Below, piece by piece: positions 48,696-59,270 of a DNA stretch of 64,000 nucleotides. Both the position numbers and the translations under genes were made by a program. Source of the DNA: Diphasiastrum complanatum (Eukaryota; Streptophyta; Lycopodiopsida; Lycopodiales; Lycopodiaceae); the NCBI GenBank assembly GCA_029204225.1, contig CM055097.1:68311240-68375239 (forward strand), given 5' to 3'. The notes beneath the pieces are model-generated. The model was not told where the DNA came from. It worked only from the letters and a program-made list of their open reading frames with translations, and ran no database searches. Each line of letters starts with the position of its first letter. Position 1 is the stretch's first letter.

Positions 48696-49573
48696 CTTTT
48701 TCCTTTTCAGTCTCCCGAAGACAAAAAAAACAAAGTCCTTCCAAAGCAATTCAAGAGACATATTCTGAAGGCAAAAGCAGAAAAAAGGGACAGGGAGAGA
48801 TTGGCACGGGGTGAGACCATTGCGAAAGAGGATCCATTAGTGATCTACCTTCCCAAAAGTGTCGATGATCAACCATGCTTTTACTCGGTTGAGGAGAGCG
48901 ATTGTAGAGAAATTTCAAAATTTTTAAGAAAAAGGCCTTATACACTCTGCATCGCCGATATACCATATGGATTTCAGAAGAAGGAATAATTAAATGATGA
49001 TACTCCTTTCAAATTCACTGAAATCCATAGTTTTATGCAAGGCTATCTTGAAGTCACAACTTCTCCAATTTTGAGAGTTGTTATTTTCATTCTTCTTGGC
49101 AGTCAGCATCAGTACAAAAAAGCTCTACTAACTTTCTGTAATGCGGGAATTGAGAATGTTGTGTGGTAAGTTTTTAAGTTCCCGAATTATCAATTCATAT
49201 TTTAATTCATAATTTTATTTTAAATTTTTTATTTTAAAATTAAAATTTTAAATTGATTTTACTTGTAATGTTCCATGTTGATTTTATAAAAATGAGAATG
49301 AAATCTCTTTCAATTTTGCCAGATGAATTATTTGAGGTGGGAAAGAGTTTTGACAGTGAGGATACAATAATTTCCTTGTCCAAGGAACCTCAGCCTCCTG
49401 CTAGCGAAAAAGTAGATGACACAGGAGAATTTGATGATGTCTTGATTCAAGATTACAATGTAGTAACTGTAATCGAGGAAATTGTAGAAGAGGTGCCACT
49501 TGATAGTACAGTGGCTACTCAAGAAAAAACAAAAGAAAAAGATGTAAATGACATCGATGATATTTGGGAATAA

Positions 49574-50059
49574 AAAATTCTCTTTTGTTTTAAAGAATAA
49601 TTGTGTTTATATTTTTTGATGTATTGTGTTTTGAATTCTTTTTATGATTTAATATTTTTAAATTTATTTTTTAACAATTTAAAATTTAAAATTTGAAATG
49701 CGGTAACCTTTGTTGAATCAAGTTAAATACTTGACATAGAAATCTTTGCATCCATACATATATCTCTAGATTATTTTTATATGTTTCATGTATATTTTTC
49801 AAAGTAATGACCATAGAAAATGAGGCGGGAATCATTGTGATACGTAAATATGATGACACTTCACACACACACACACAATTGAAAAAGAAAACATTTGAAG
49901 TACACACTTTTGTATGCATTTTGCTACATTAATTCTAGTGTCAATAGCTCTTTAAGATGATTAATTGTTTGCCACCTTCTCCTAGTTTTGTTTTTCTATA
50001 AAGGACATCCTGCTGATGTGAGATTGTAATGTTTACATCAAAAGATCTTCTCCTAGTTG
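49574..50059. other. Intergenic, no gene seen
   Basis: AT-rich; a short (CA)n tract lies at 49862-49876. A possible end of the 42-49.6 kb element, but no terminal repeat is recognised. Confidence 0.45.
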
Positions 50060-51812
50060 TGTTTTCCTATAAAGGATGTGTTGCCGATGTCAAATTGAAA
50101 TGTTTACATAATGAGATCTTACGTACAATAATTGGTCAACCTTTTTCCCAATTTCCTTGGACATTACTCTCTCAACATGCATGGCATAAGGGGTTTAACC
50201 ATAGACACTCTTTTTATAGGTGCAAGGGCTATCACACAATATTGTTTAGCAACCATGATTTCAAATAAATCTAGCAAAACATATGAATAAAATATTATGA
50301 AAAAGTAAAATATCTAAAACGCGTGTAGAAATCTAGCAAAACATATGAATAAAATATTATGAAAAAGTCAAATCTCTAAAAAAAGGCATGTAGACAACTT
50401 CTACAAACAATGAATTTCATCTTTGAGAGGCTTCATAAGCTTGTAGATGAATGCAACTTTCAGTAATACAACTATGCTATTCTAGTTTACATATTACCAC
50501 ATTTCAAGAGGCATGTGCGTAGATATTTAAATTCTTATCAACTTAAAATAGATATCCAATAAAGGGTTGATTTTAACACTTCCATGAAAGCTTACTACAA
50601 TGAAAAGTGATATCAAGGTGTTGCTAGTAAATATTCAAGATACAAGCCAAAAAAAATTTCAAGTTCACTATATTCATGTCATTTCAGTTGCACAAATTAT
50701 ACAAATCGATCTTAGTGAATGTTACAAAAACACTATATCCCATATTTATATTCATCAACTTCATTTAAAATGTAATACTTACCAACTTTATAGAAAAAAT
50801 TTATAACTACAAAAGTAGCATGACACAACTGTAGCTATAGATGGCAAACATTGCCACAAGGCAAAAATGTTTCTACCTTCAAATTTGAAGGTATATGATT
50901 CCCAAGATGTAATTTTTTGAGAGTGTATGATTAATATTAAGAATGCACCAACAAGTTGAGAATTTACATGTATAATAGTTAAAGTTGCATAGCAAAAATC
51001 AAAAAGTTGTGTTGACTTTGAATAATTTCATTTCCTATCTCTCAATAGAGTTGTAATAAAGTGGAATGCTTGTGCAATCCTTTCAGAAAAACTAGAGTTA
51101 TTGTTAAGTTTTCAAAATATTCAAACTTTACAATTTATTATGGTATACTAGAAAGTGGAACTTGAAATCAAATGTTTTGCATTTGGGAACGATGATTCTG
51201 AACCCTAACTCAAACTACTACAAGTTTGTGATTTTTTTTAGTGATTTTTAGCTAAAGATTGATGTTGTAAATTGTTTGCTTCAATAGCTTAAAAGTTCCA
51301 AAGTCACAAGCATCGTCATATAGTACCTTGTGACAAGGAAAAATCTATGAGAAGATTAAGTTTTTTCACTTTGTTATTTTTTTTATACATTGCAATTTAC
51401 AATTAAGACCAATTAACTTATCATATACTATTCAACTTATAAGTTCTATAGCATAGAGCATGTGATGACTCATATTACCTAAACTTTGCATTGAAGGTCA
51501 AATTCTATTGTAGGCAAAAACCAATCTCCCTTTCAAAAACACAATATTGTCCCAAGACTAAAATACATGCTTCCCACAACTCCAGGGTTAGAGTTCAAGG
51601 GAACCGTAAATCTTGCAATCTATGTTACTAGCATCCACAATAGATAAAGTAGTATCCAGCACATATGCCATGTGAAATGACACGTCGTAACCACTATATA
51701 TAAAAAGACAATCTATTGGTTGCCTTGGAAGGAAGTGCAAATATCATCCCTATCTAGTAATTGTGGCAATTACTCAACAAAAAAGAGATCGTGCTATTGA
51801 AAAGACTATATT

Positions 51813-54800
51813 TTATTCTTTCAAGTGAGACAGTTTCAGCAGAAGTCTCAGAGAGGGATATCCTAATAGCAACGTTTGCTGGAACCATGCTTTTGCATTC
51901 ATAGCATCAACTTTCTTCGCTAACCACCATGCATATGAAGCTTCTAGAACATGAATAAGCCATGCAAGAACAAAAACAATTTGCAGATTCTTGATTGAAC
52001 CATGAAGTAGAATGGAAAATGATTGAACCCACTTCAAAGGACCAAGAAAAGGTCGAGGGACAAATGCACAACAAAAGTGTAAGAAAAATCCAAAAAGCAT
52101 GAGGAACCACCAAATAAATGAAGGCCTGGTAACACCTTCCTTCTCCTTTTCCTTGAAGAATGCTAAAGTTTTTCTTATACCTTCCTTCTGATCCACAAGT
52201 GGAACATATCCAAGTTCTTGCCTTGCTTTCAATAATGAAAAGTGATGAGTCACGCCCACCTATAGTATAGAAAACGTACTAAGATTGAGCAAAAGCTTGC
52301 ATTAATAAGTAGAATTTTTTATGCACTGAGTCCAAAGATATTGCAGGTTATGGTTGAATAGCTGGAAGCATTGGCTTAAGTGTAGTGAAAAACTGATAAA
52401 AAGGCTACCTCAAAAAATTGGTTTTGGCATTCTTGGAAACATGCACACACTGAGCTAAAAGCATTAAGCTTTTCTTACACTAGAATATTAACTTTAATGG
52501 CACAACGAACATAACAAATTATGAGAAGAACAAGGTGCTTTGTAGTGGATTTCCTACATATCTAGGTGTCCTAAACTCCTCTTAACTTCAAAACTCACAG
52601 ATAAATAACTTCTCAAAGCATAGTTACCAGTGGGTTCAAATCAAATCGATTCAAGTCAATGCTCAAAGAGTTTTAGAATTTCAAAAAACTTAAATTGAGC
52701 AAGGCTTTAAAAAAATGTTCAACCAGTAAAATCACCCAAGCCTATCCGTTTGTCATTTAGCATGCACTTATCACCAATAGCATTTGCAACCCTCCCAGGC
52801 CTTAAAGAACAATTATGTTCCAAAGCTCTGCTGGACACAATTCCAATCACTTTGAATACTTCTGGATCAAAATCAAAATGGCTACACTACCAAAGAGTAT
52901 TCCTTTGATAAAGGCTTAGAATTGGTCCATATGTTTCCATCTTTTGACAGCTACAACTCAATAGGAATGTGCAAAGAGGATGAGGAGAGGAGTACCTTGT
53001 AGACGTCAGCTGGAAGGAGAAGAGGTTCTGGCACCCATGGCTTTTTCAGCAAAGGATACAAAAGACTGTATACACCCCAGAAGAACCATGCCAATAACAA
53101 TGCTGCTCTTACACTCAATTCTCTTTGAGGATAGTTGTACCCTGACCCCTCTACTATCTGTTGCAAAAACTTGAAAGAATTGACTGGAGCACCTGTCAGT
53201 TTGCCAGAAATGTCATTCCAAATATAGTGGTGAAAAGCTAAAATGAAAGCTTTGATCCACAAACAGTTTGATGAGATCAAAAGTGCAGCCTCTCTAGATT
53301 CAAGAAATTCAAAACGAATCACAGAATTATGAATGGCATGACTATTGACCAGGCTGTAATCTATCTTCTTGTTTGCCACTCTATATGAGAACATTATATT
53401 ACAGATGAAATAACATTCACGCATATAACAATAAATATTGTTTTTCCACGAGAGCTAAATATCAAAATGACAATCAATTCTGGTGACTGAAAGAACAGCT
53501 CATAATAGAGATAAAAGATACAGTTTCTAAATTGAAAGCCCATGTTTTAGTAAATAACTGTCAATTCCTGTGATTACAAAAAATAGCTCATAATAGGGAT
53601 AATGCAGTTACTGAATTAGAAGCCCATAATTTAGTAGATGTGACAGAAAGATTAAAATATAAAAACAAGATCTCAGACAAATTGCCAATCTCACTTAAAA
53701 GACTAGAGCTCTGAAAAAATGTTGCACGCAGAGTGATGCATCCAAGAGCAGAAATAAGGTTAAGAGCATTGCCATCAGAAATAAAATAAGCCTGGCCTGC
53801 TGCAGGAGCATATCCTTCTCTCCCAGGAACATCAATAAGTAAAGCCATGCTTGCCAGCAACTGCGCAATCACAAAGTTATCAATGTATAGCCAATCGTTA
53901 CGCACATCAGGGCCACCTATTCTGAAAAGAAGTAAGCCAAGTTCTGCCATTGCTAAAATTCTTGGGAGATGTCGGTGTTCTTCAGGCCCATAGATAGCCG
54001 CAGGTCGTAGTGCACAGGTCTTGAGTTTTTGCCCTTTTGAGCCCCTATACACTTAAAATAGTCAAAAATATCATATTTAAAACTTAAACTTTAAAAAACA
54101 TAGCCTCCTATTCAATAATCAAGAGTTGACAGTTTTATAGGTACTTCGTGACATATGACAAAACAATTCTTAAGGATACAATTATGCTACCCTTATCTAC
54201 TTAAGCTCTCTTCAGGAGCCTTCAACCTAACTACGACCTAAGATCCAAAAAGTAGACAATGTTACAAGTGGTAGAACTATGGCTGTAGCACGTTGCAAAC
54301 CTCTTATAGTGATTGGTGTAACATGCAGAAATATAGACATGAACATAAGGACCTAAGAGCACTGCATGCTTCATAACTCAGTATGTACAGCTAGTTTTCA
54401 AATATCTAACAAATCTATGGCCTACATATGGTGAGGTTGGGCAATGAGGAAAAATAAAATTGATGAGCAACAACAATTTCGTGAAAATCTTTATATCAAA
54501 TCAGGTAGGACAAAATTGATGGAATGAACTCAAGTATAAGTCGTGAACTAGCAAATGTGGATTTCTGACCTCGTTTCATAAGTCAGTTAATAGAGTAGTT
54601 AGCTTAAAGAATCAGTTAAAAGATGAGATAGAAGGCAAACAAATAGAATGCTCGATGCAATCCTTAGTAGTCCTTTTTTCATTAATTTCTTCATCTTGTT
54701 TTGACTATATATTTAATACTCTATATATGTTTGGCTCCTAGCTAAGATTTTATCAACGACCACAATACCTTAGTTTGCAACCATTGCTCTTGAGTACAAG

Positions 54801-57800
54801 TTGCTCTGCAAGGGCCTTGCTACGCCCATACGAGTCAACATGGTCCTCTATTGGAAAATATGGCATAGTCTCATGACCATTCACAATCTCTTGGCCTCCA
54901 AACACCACATTGTATGTGCTTGTGTATACTAATCTCTCGACACCATTTTCAATGCAGCCATCCAGCACATTGCACGTTCCATTCAAATTCACTTCATCTA
55001 CAAGACGTGACTGGAGTACCTCTTTTCCAGACATCCCAAATGATGCCAAATGGAAGACACAATCAGCTCCTTTAAGTACTCTTTTGACATCCTTCTTGTT
55101 CCTTATATCACCTGATTTTAAGCCAGAGCGCAAACACACGTTAGTGTAGCTTAAACAATGAAGATAGTAGACGGTCCCATCAATCACTAAAATTTAAGTG
55201 AAATGAGGTTGTAAGATCACCTTATAGTACACAAGAATGACTATAGCCATGATTCAGAAAAACAACTAGAACGTCTTGAGGTGTCATTTGATTGCAAGCA
55301 TGTTTTGTAAGTACCAAATGGTTTATCTACAAATTGTCTAGTAAGAAGTACAGCATAAAGGGTAACATGAATGTAGTTTCCAATTGTAATAGCCTTAGGA
55401 TTGTAAGTCTCTATTTTCAATAGATATACTTCAAGAAAATTGACTCTTGAGATTGGTTGTTGGTGGTATGGCACATTATCATTATGTATCTCACGATATA
55501 GGCCATAGAACTCACGGTTCCAAGAACCGTGGAGTGAACCGTACCACGGTTCATGAACCGTGGTACAGTTCATGTGATTAATTAATTAATTAATTAATTA
55601 ATTAATCCACGGTTCACCACGGTTCATGGTCCTAGACTTTATGAACCGTACGGTTCATTGTACGGTTCCAAGAACCATGGTGAACCGTGGACGGTTCACC
55701 AGTACTATGATATAGGCTTAGGGTGTAGTAATCGTTACTCCAGTATTGGGGACGCCTAATGATTCATTTCATGGTTGGATGGCCAATCATCAACTTCAAG
55801 GGTACCAAGATTTCACAATTGGAGGTGTAAAACTTTTCCAATCTCTCATTGACTTGTTTATTTGTTATAATCACTTTCAATTAACAAAACCAATAAAACA
55901 TATGCAAACAAATTTAATCAACACAAGTAATCAATGCCTAGTTTTGATATTTACTAGGTCAAAAAAAGTTAAAGTGATACAAAAAACCACAAGGTATTCA
56001 TCTATATTGCACAATGCATATATATGAGCTATCTCTTGAGACTTTTATGCATGTATATGCTATATTTTCACAGGTTAAGTCCATGTTTGATGCATGTCAA
56101 ATGATTTGATAACAGTTTAAATTTCCGAAATTGTACAGAATCTAATAATCTGGAAACTTGATGGTACACATGGAACTGTATATGAGTAGAAATAATCATG
56201 CCTTGAGGCACATGATTAGGCATAATATATTTTGAAATATATTCAAACTTCTTCATAAAATAAAAAGAAAAGACCAATTTTATCATGCAAAGATATCAAG
56301 CAGGATGCACATTTTTACATAACCAGTTTTTCCCAAAAAGAAAACCAACTCAAGATCACAACAGTTTTTAGAAGGGTTTTGAATGAGTTACAAAATTATT
56401 AGAGTAGCATACTCGAAAATTGAAATAATCGATTTGGAAATAAATAAATCTGAAAAAGATCCACATATTGCTTTACTATTCAAGCTTCTCCTCGAAGTTG
56501 ATTCTTAAAGAGGAACTTCCTCCATCATCAATACCTATGCTGAATAAAATTACAACAACACACTCATTATCCAAGTGGTTAGCAAGAGGCCTATTGCAAT
56601 TAGCATTGACATGCCTAGGTAAAGCACGATACCCATTCTTAATTGAAATTAGCATTATTTCCATCTATATTTGATGAAAACCCTTTACAATGGCATGGTA
56701 AATTGCATGTAGATAATTGTCAGGCTGAACAATGCAATGACAACATGTGATGTGATATCGGTGCAAAAGCTAGGATCATGAGCTTTTTGAAAGAATTTTA
56801 TCCCTAATGTGAAAGAAGGGTGATGATGTATTGCCTTATGCATAAACGTTCCGTTCCGCCCCTTCCGGAATGTACTGACTTGGAACGAGTTAGTTCAAGT
56901 TAAAAAAAAATGGTAAACGACCCTGCTGGCCCGCGCATTCTGCATTTCACAGATAGCGAGCAGGGAAAGTGCGCCTACATCCATTTTGGGGATGAGCTGA
57001 GATCAGAGAAGCCCCAACAGCAAAACTTCATATCTGCAACGCTGAGCGTCTCGATATGACGTTAACACTGTAGTATTCAAAAGTTCCAGGGACGCTTGCA
57101 CAGAAAGCAATACCAGTATCTCAAAAGCTGTCATTGGCTGGGAAGCGGTTCGCACTATGTTCAACAATTCCTGTCCTAAATGCGGATCTTGCTTCACGGA
57201 GAAATTAATATGCAGCACTACCGTTCCTTTAACCTGCTCAAACATATCAGCATAATTGATTCTTGATCTCTTTTTTGCACGACATCCATTCTCCCTAGAT
57301 TTCTTACCAATATCATCGCCATCCAATCTATTAAAAAATCCGAGCTAGAATCGCTGTCTGAGCCACGCTATATATCTTGATTCTGTTCCTTAATCTCCAA
57401 TGCTTTGTTAAAAACCACGTTATCTATATCCGAGCCAGATTGCTGTCTGAGCCACGCTATATTTGAGACGTCTCAAAACCGTGGATGACATGACGTGGGC
57501 CTGAAACGAAGCCACTACTCACAGAAGCCTTTATGATGGAATGAATTTTGCAACCAAGATAACCCGTAGAAGCATAATGCATAGAACTTTGATCAACTAT
57601 AGAACCAGAACGCAATCCTAAATGGAAGCCAAACGCTTAGTTGCCCGTTCTGTCTATCAACTCTCAGCATATGGTTTTTTCTTTCTTTGCTAAAAAAACA
57701 TTTTTTTTTTTTTGGGAGTCCCGTTCCGGAACGGAACACGTTCTGGTTGCCATCATTGTTCATTAAAATTTTTAAAAAAAGTACTGGGAGACTCTGGTCC

Positions 57801-58730
57801 CTGCTCTAAGCCAAGCCAGAGGGGCTAGTGCACTGGTGCACCCTGGCTTGGTACAAACGCCTTGGGGGAGGTGCAGGAGGGTACACAAGTTGTCCACACA
57901 GGCATAAAGCATGTGCACATTCTAGCATTCTAGCCTAAGGCGCATGGATGTTAGCAATTCAATAAGCGAAGGCATCTGAGCCCTGTGGATATTTTGTCTA
58001 GACTATTTTTCATCATACTGCCTTCTATAATATGAGACACCAAGAGTAAGGTATTCTAGCTTGTATTTAGATCTCTTTGAATTAACAACCAATAATAATA
58101 TGTTCATCATCTTACTTGCTCTTGATCAGCCAAGAATTAAGTTCACTACGAGATTCAATCATTGTAGATCCTTAGGACGAAACTTTCGTGACTAATGGCA
58201 AGCCTTTGCTTTTCATCTCCTGAGCCTTCCTCGTTCACTCCTATAATCTATTAAATTTTCAAAGACAAGCCAAGGAAATAGGAACTAGACGAGACATCTG
58301 GTTGCTAGCGTGCTCTATGAAGCCATAAATCTAAGAGCATCTAGGATAAATTAGAAGAAAATAAGAAGATAATAATGCATTACTACCTATATCACTCGCT
58401 GAGAGGAATTTATGCTCTCAGCGAGTGATGCTGAGAGGATAAATTCCTGTCAGCATCACTCGCTGAATATATGCTAATCTTTGAATGAGGTAAACGCTTT
58501 TGTAGAGCAAGAAGCAGAAATAAGAAGATAATAATACCTATAATGCATCTTACGCCCTTAGAGCGCAGACGAGACAACCACGGCGATGTCTCGTTGATGT
58601 CATATGTTCTGACTTCTCCAGCACCTCGATTGATAAGTTCCAAGCAGAGAACCGCTCCTGGAAAGCTTGTGCCGCCAGTGACAACAAAGGTTCGGCCCTC
58701 AATACCCTCGCTCTCCGACATATGAACCAT
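51813..58730 (-). CDS. SDR42E1-like extended short-chain dehydrogenase, copy B
   Basis: Exons 58730-58538, 55111-54769, 54044-53773, 53192-52996 and 52259-51813 have exactly the same lengths and phases as copy A, giving 483 codons and stop. YGRSK, the RPAAIYGP segment, the exon 4 membrane helix (LAWFFWGVYSLLYPLL) and the DUF4499/TMEM254-like tail (WWFLMLFGFFLHFCCAF, then LLLGYPSLRLLL) are all kept. The Rossmann motif, however, reads TGGTSFPG: the second glycine of TGxxGxxG is Ser, caused by a GGC to AGC change. Intron 1 is 3.4 kb against 0.87 kb in copy A. All splice sites, including the GC donor of intron 3, are retained. Either it is functional with altered cofactor binding or it is an early pseudogene whose frame has not yet broken. 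Confidence 0.87.
53771..53773 (-). other. GC-AG intron 3 donor, copy B
   Basis: GATG|GCAATG as in copy A; frame with exon 4 at 53192 requires this donor. Confidence 0.7.
55512..55700. repeat. GAACCGTGG inverted-repeat cluster with (ATTA)n
   Basis: Many direct and inverted copies of GAACCGTGG / CCACGGTTC and TGAACCGTACGGTTCA flank an (ATTA) run at 55577-55606. It can fold into several hairpins. It is within the intron 1 insertion and looks like a small foldback/MITE-type element. Confidence 0.8.
56846..57743. mobile_element. Possible gene-capturing element in intron 1
   Basis: The left end (56846-56870) and the right end (57721-57743) share AACG..TTCCGTTCCG in inverted orientation. The roughly 900 bp between them hold the FANCI-like fragment. 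Terminal inverted repeats with a captured exon would fit a Pack-type DNA transposon. No target duplication is identified, so this is tentative. Confidence 0.4.
57003..57326 (-). pseudogene. FANCI: FANCI gene fragment
   Basis: The minus strand reads YADMFEQVKGTVVLHINFSV, then KQDPHLGQELLNIV, and AFEILVLLSVQASLELLNTT with SYRDAQRC. From memory of the FANCI family (Fanconi anemia core ID2 complex), this matches the N-terminal solenoid segment 'VEGTIILHIVFAIK...ELGRELVKHL' followed by the 'LLLSVTRIQ...LLKTSVVKSFKDLQ' stretch. Only about 90 codons are present, with a few residues missing after LLSV. The fragment sits inside intron 1 of the SDR gene, so it is a captured piece, not a working gene. 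Family assignment is by memory without an alignment tool, but the order of matching residues is convincing. Confidence 0.7.
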
Positions 58731-58919
58731 TATGCTAATCTCAGGAACGTCTACCACTTCACAAAATTATAGGATCTGTCTGCCGCAACAAGTCATGTGC
58801 TGGTGTTAGAGCTCAGGATTAATGTAAAGCCACATGCAAAAGACAATATCACATGATCAGAAAGATTATCTTAGCATTTCCTATCCGACATAGCTGGAAT
58901 ATTTAATAGCTGAAAACAA

Positions 58920-59130
58920 AGTCCTTGAAAACAAAGCTGAATGCATAAGACTGCCATCTGCTTTTCCTTAACCTTTGAAAACAAAGCAAAACGAAGTGGA
59001 TCAATTCACTGTCGATTGCTGAATACATAAATCTGCATCTACTTCGTTGAACTCTTTGAAAACAAAGCAAAACGAAGTGGATCAATTCACAGTCGAATGC
59101 AAAATGCATAAATCTGCATCTGCTTCACCT
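58920..59130. repeat. Tandem repeats 5' of SDR gene B
   Basis: About 80-bp units with AACGAAGTGGATCAATTCAC and AAATCTGCATCTGCTTC, matching the array at 15500-15740 upstream of copy A. Confidence 0.75.
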
Positions 59131-59270
59131 TACAGGGTTGTCTTACATCGATTGAAAGCTCACAGCTCCATGATTGCGAGACCGTATCGATAAACAAGAT
59201 TAGCCATGAAACAATTATCCAAGATGATCTCGATTCAAAACTTCAGGATTCCTAAAGACCTCAAAAAATG

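Larger units (their letters stand above)
46391..49573 (+). pseudogene. ParB-like / N-methyltransferase-like gene, decayed
   Basis: Exon 1 (46391-46738) starts MSRISFKISGKPEDI and ends at GTGAGT; exon 2 starts at 46877 (SIEQCLKIILAAI). 47338-47842 encodes DRPMEVREPNETHVHSLKI, then FVVLVDP and LLDSYHFF, then in another frame VQKQLSQEYPHI and VIAFAGLTVEEVKLLAWDYN. This order resembles a ParB/sulfiredoxin-fold domain. 48714-49166 encodes LCIADIPYGF, a DPPY-like catalytic motif IV of amino-methyltransferases, followed by DDTPFKF and LRVVIFILLGSQ. An acidic C-terminus (49253-49573) ends NDIDDIWE. Stops (47000, about 47597, 48987) and frame changes (about 47,520 and 47,830) indicate decay. No motif I (FxGxG) is visible here. 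Domain calls are by eye. Confidence 0.6.
50060..59270. repeat. Segmental duplication, copy B
   Basis: Homologous to 9890-15860 in the same orientation, about 40 kb away. It is longer mainly because of about 2.6 kb inserted in intron 1 of the gene (about 55,390-57,980). A 64-bp tandem duplication near 50266-50392 is also private to this copy. Confidence 0.85.
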
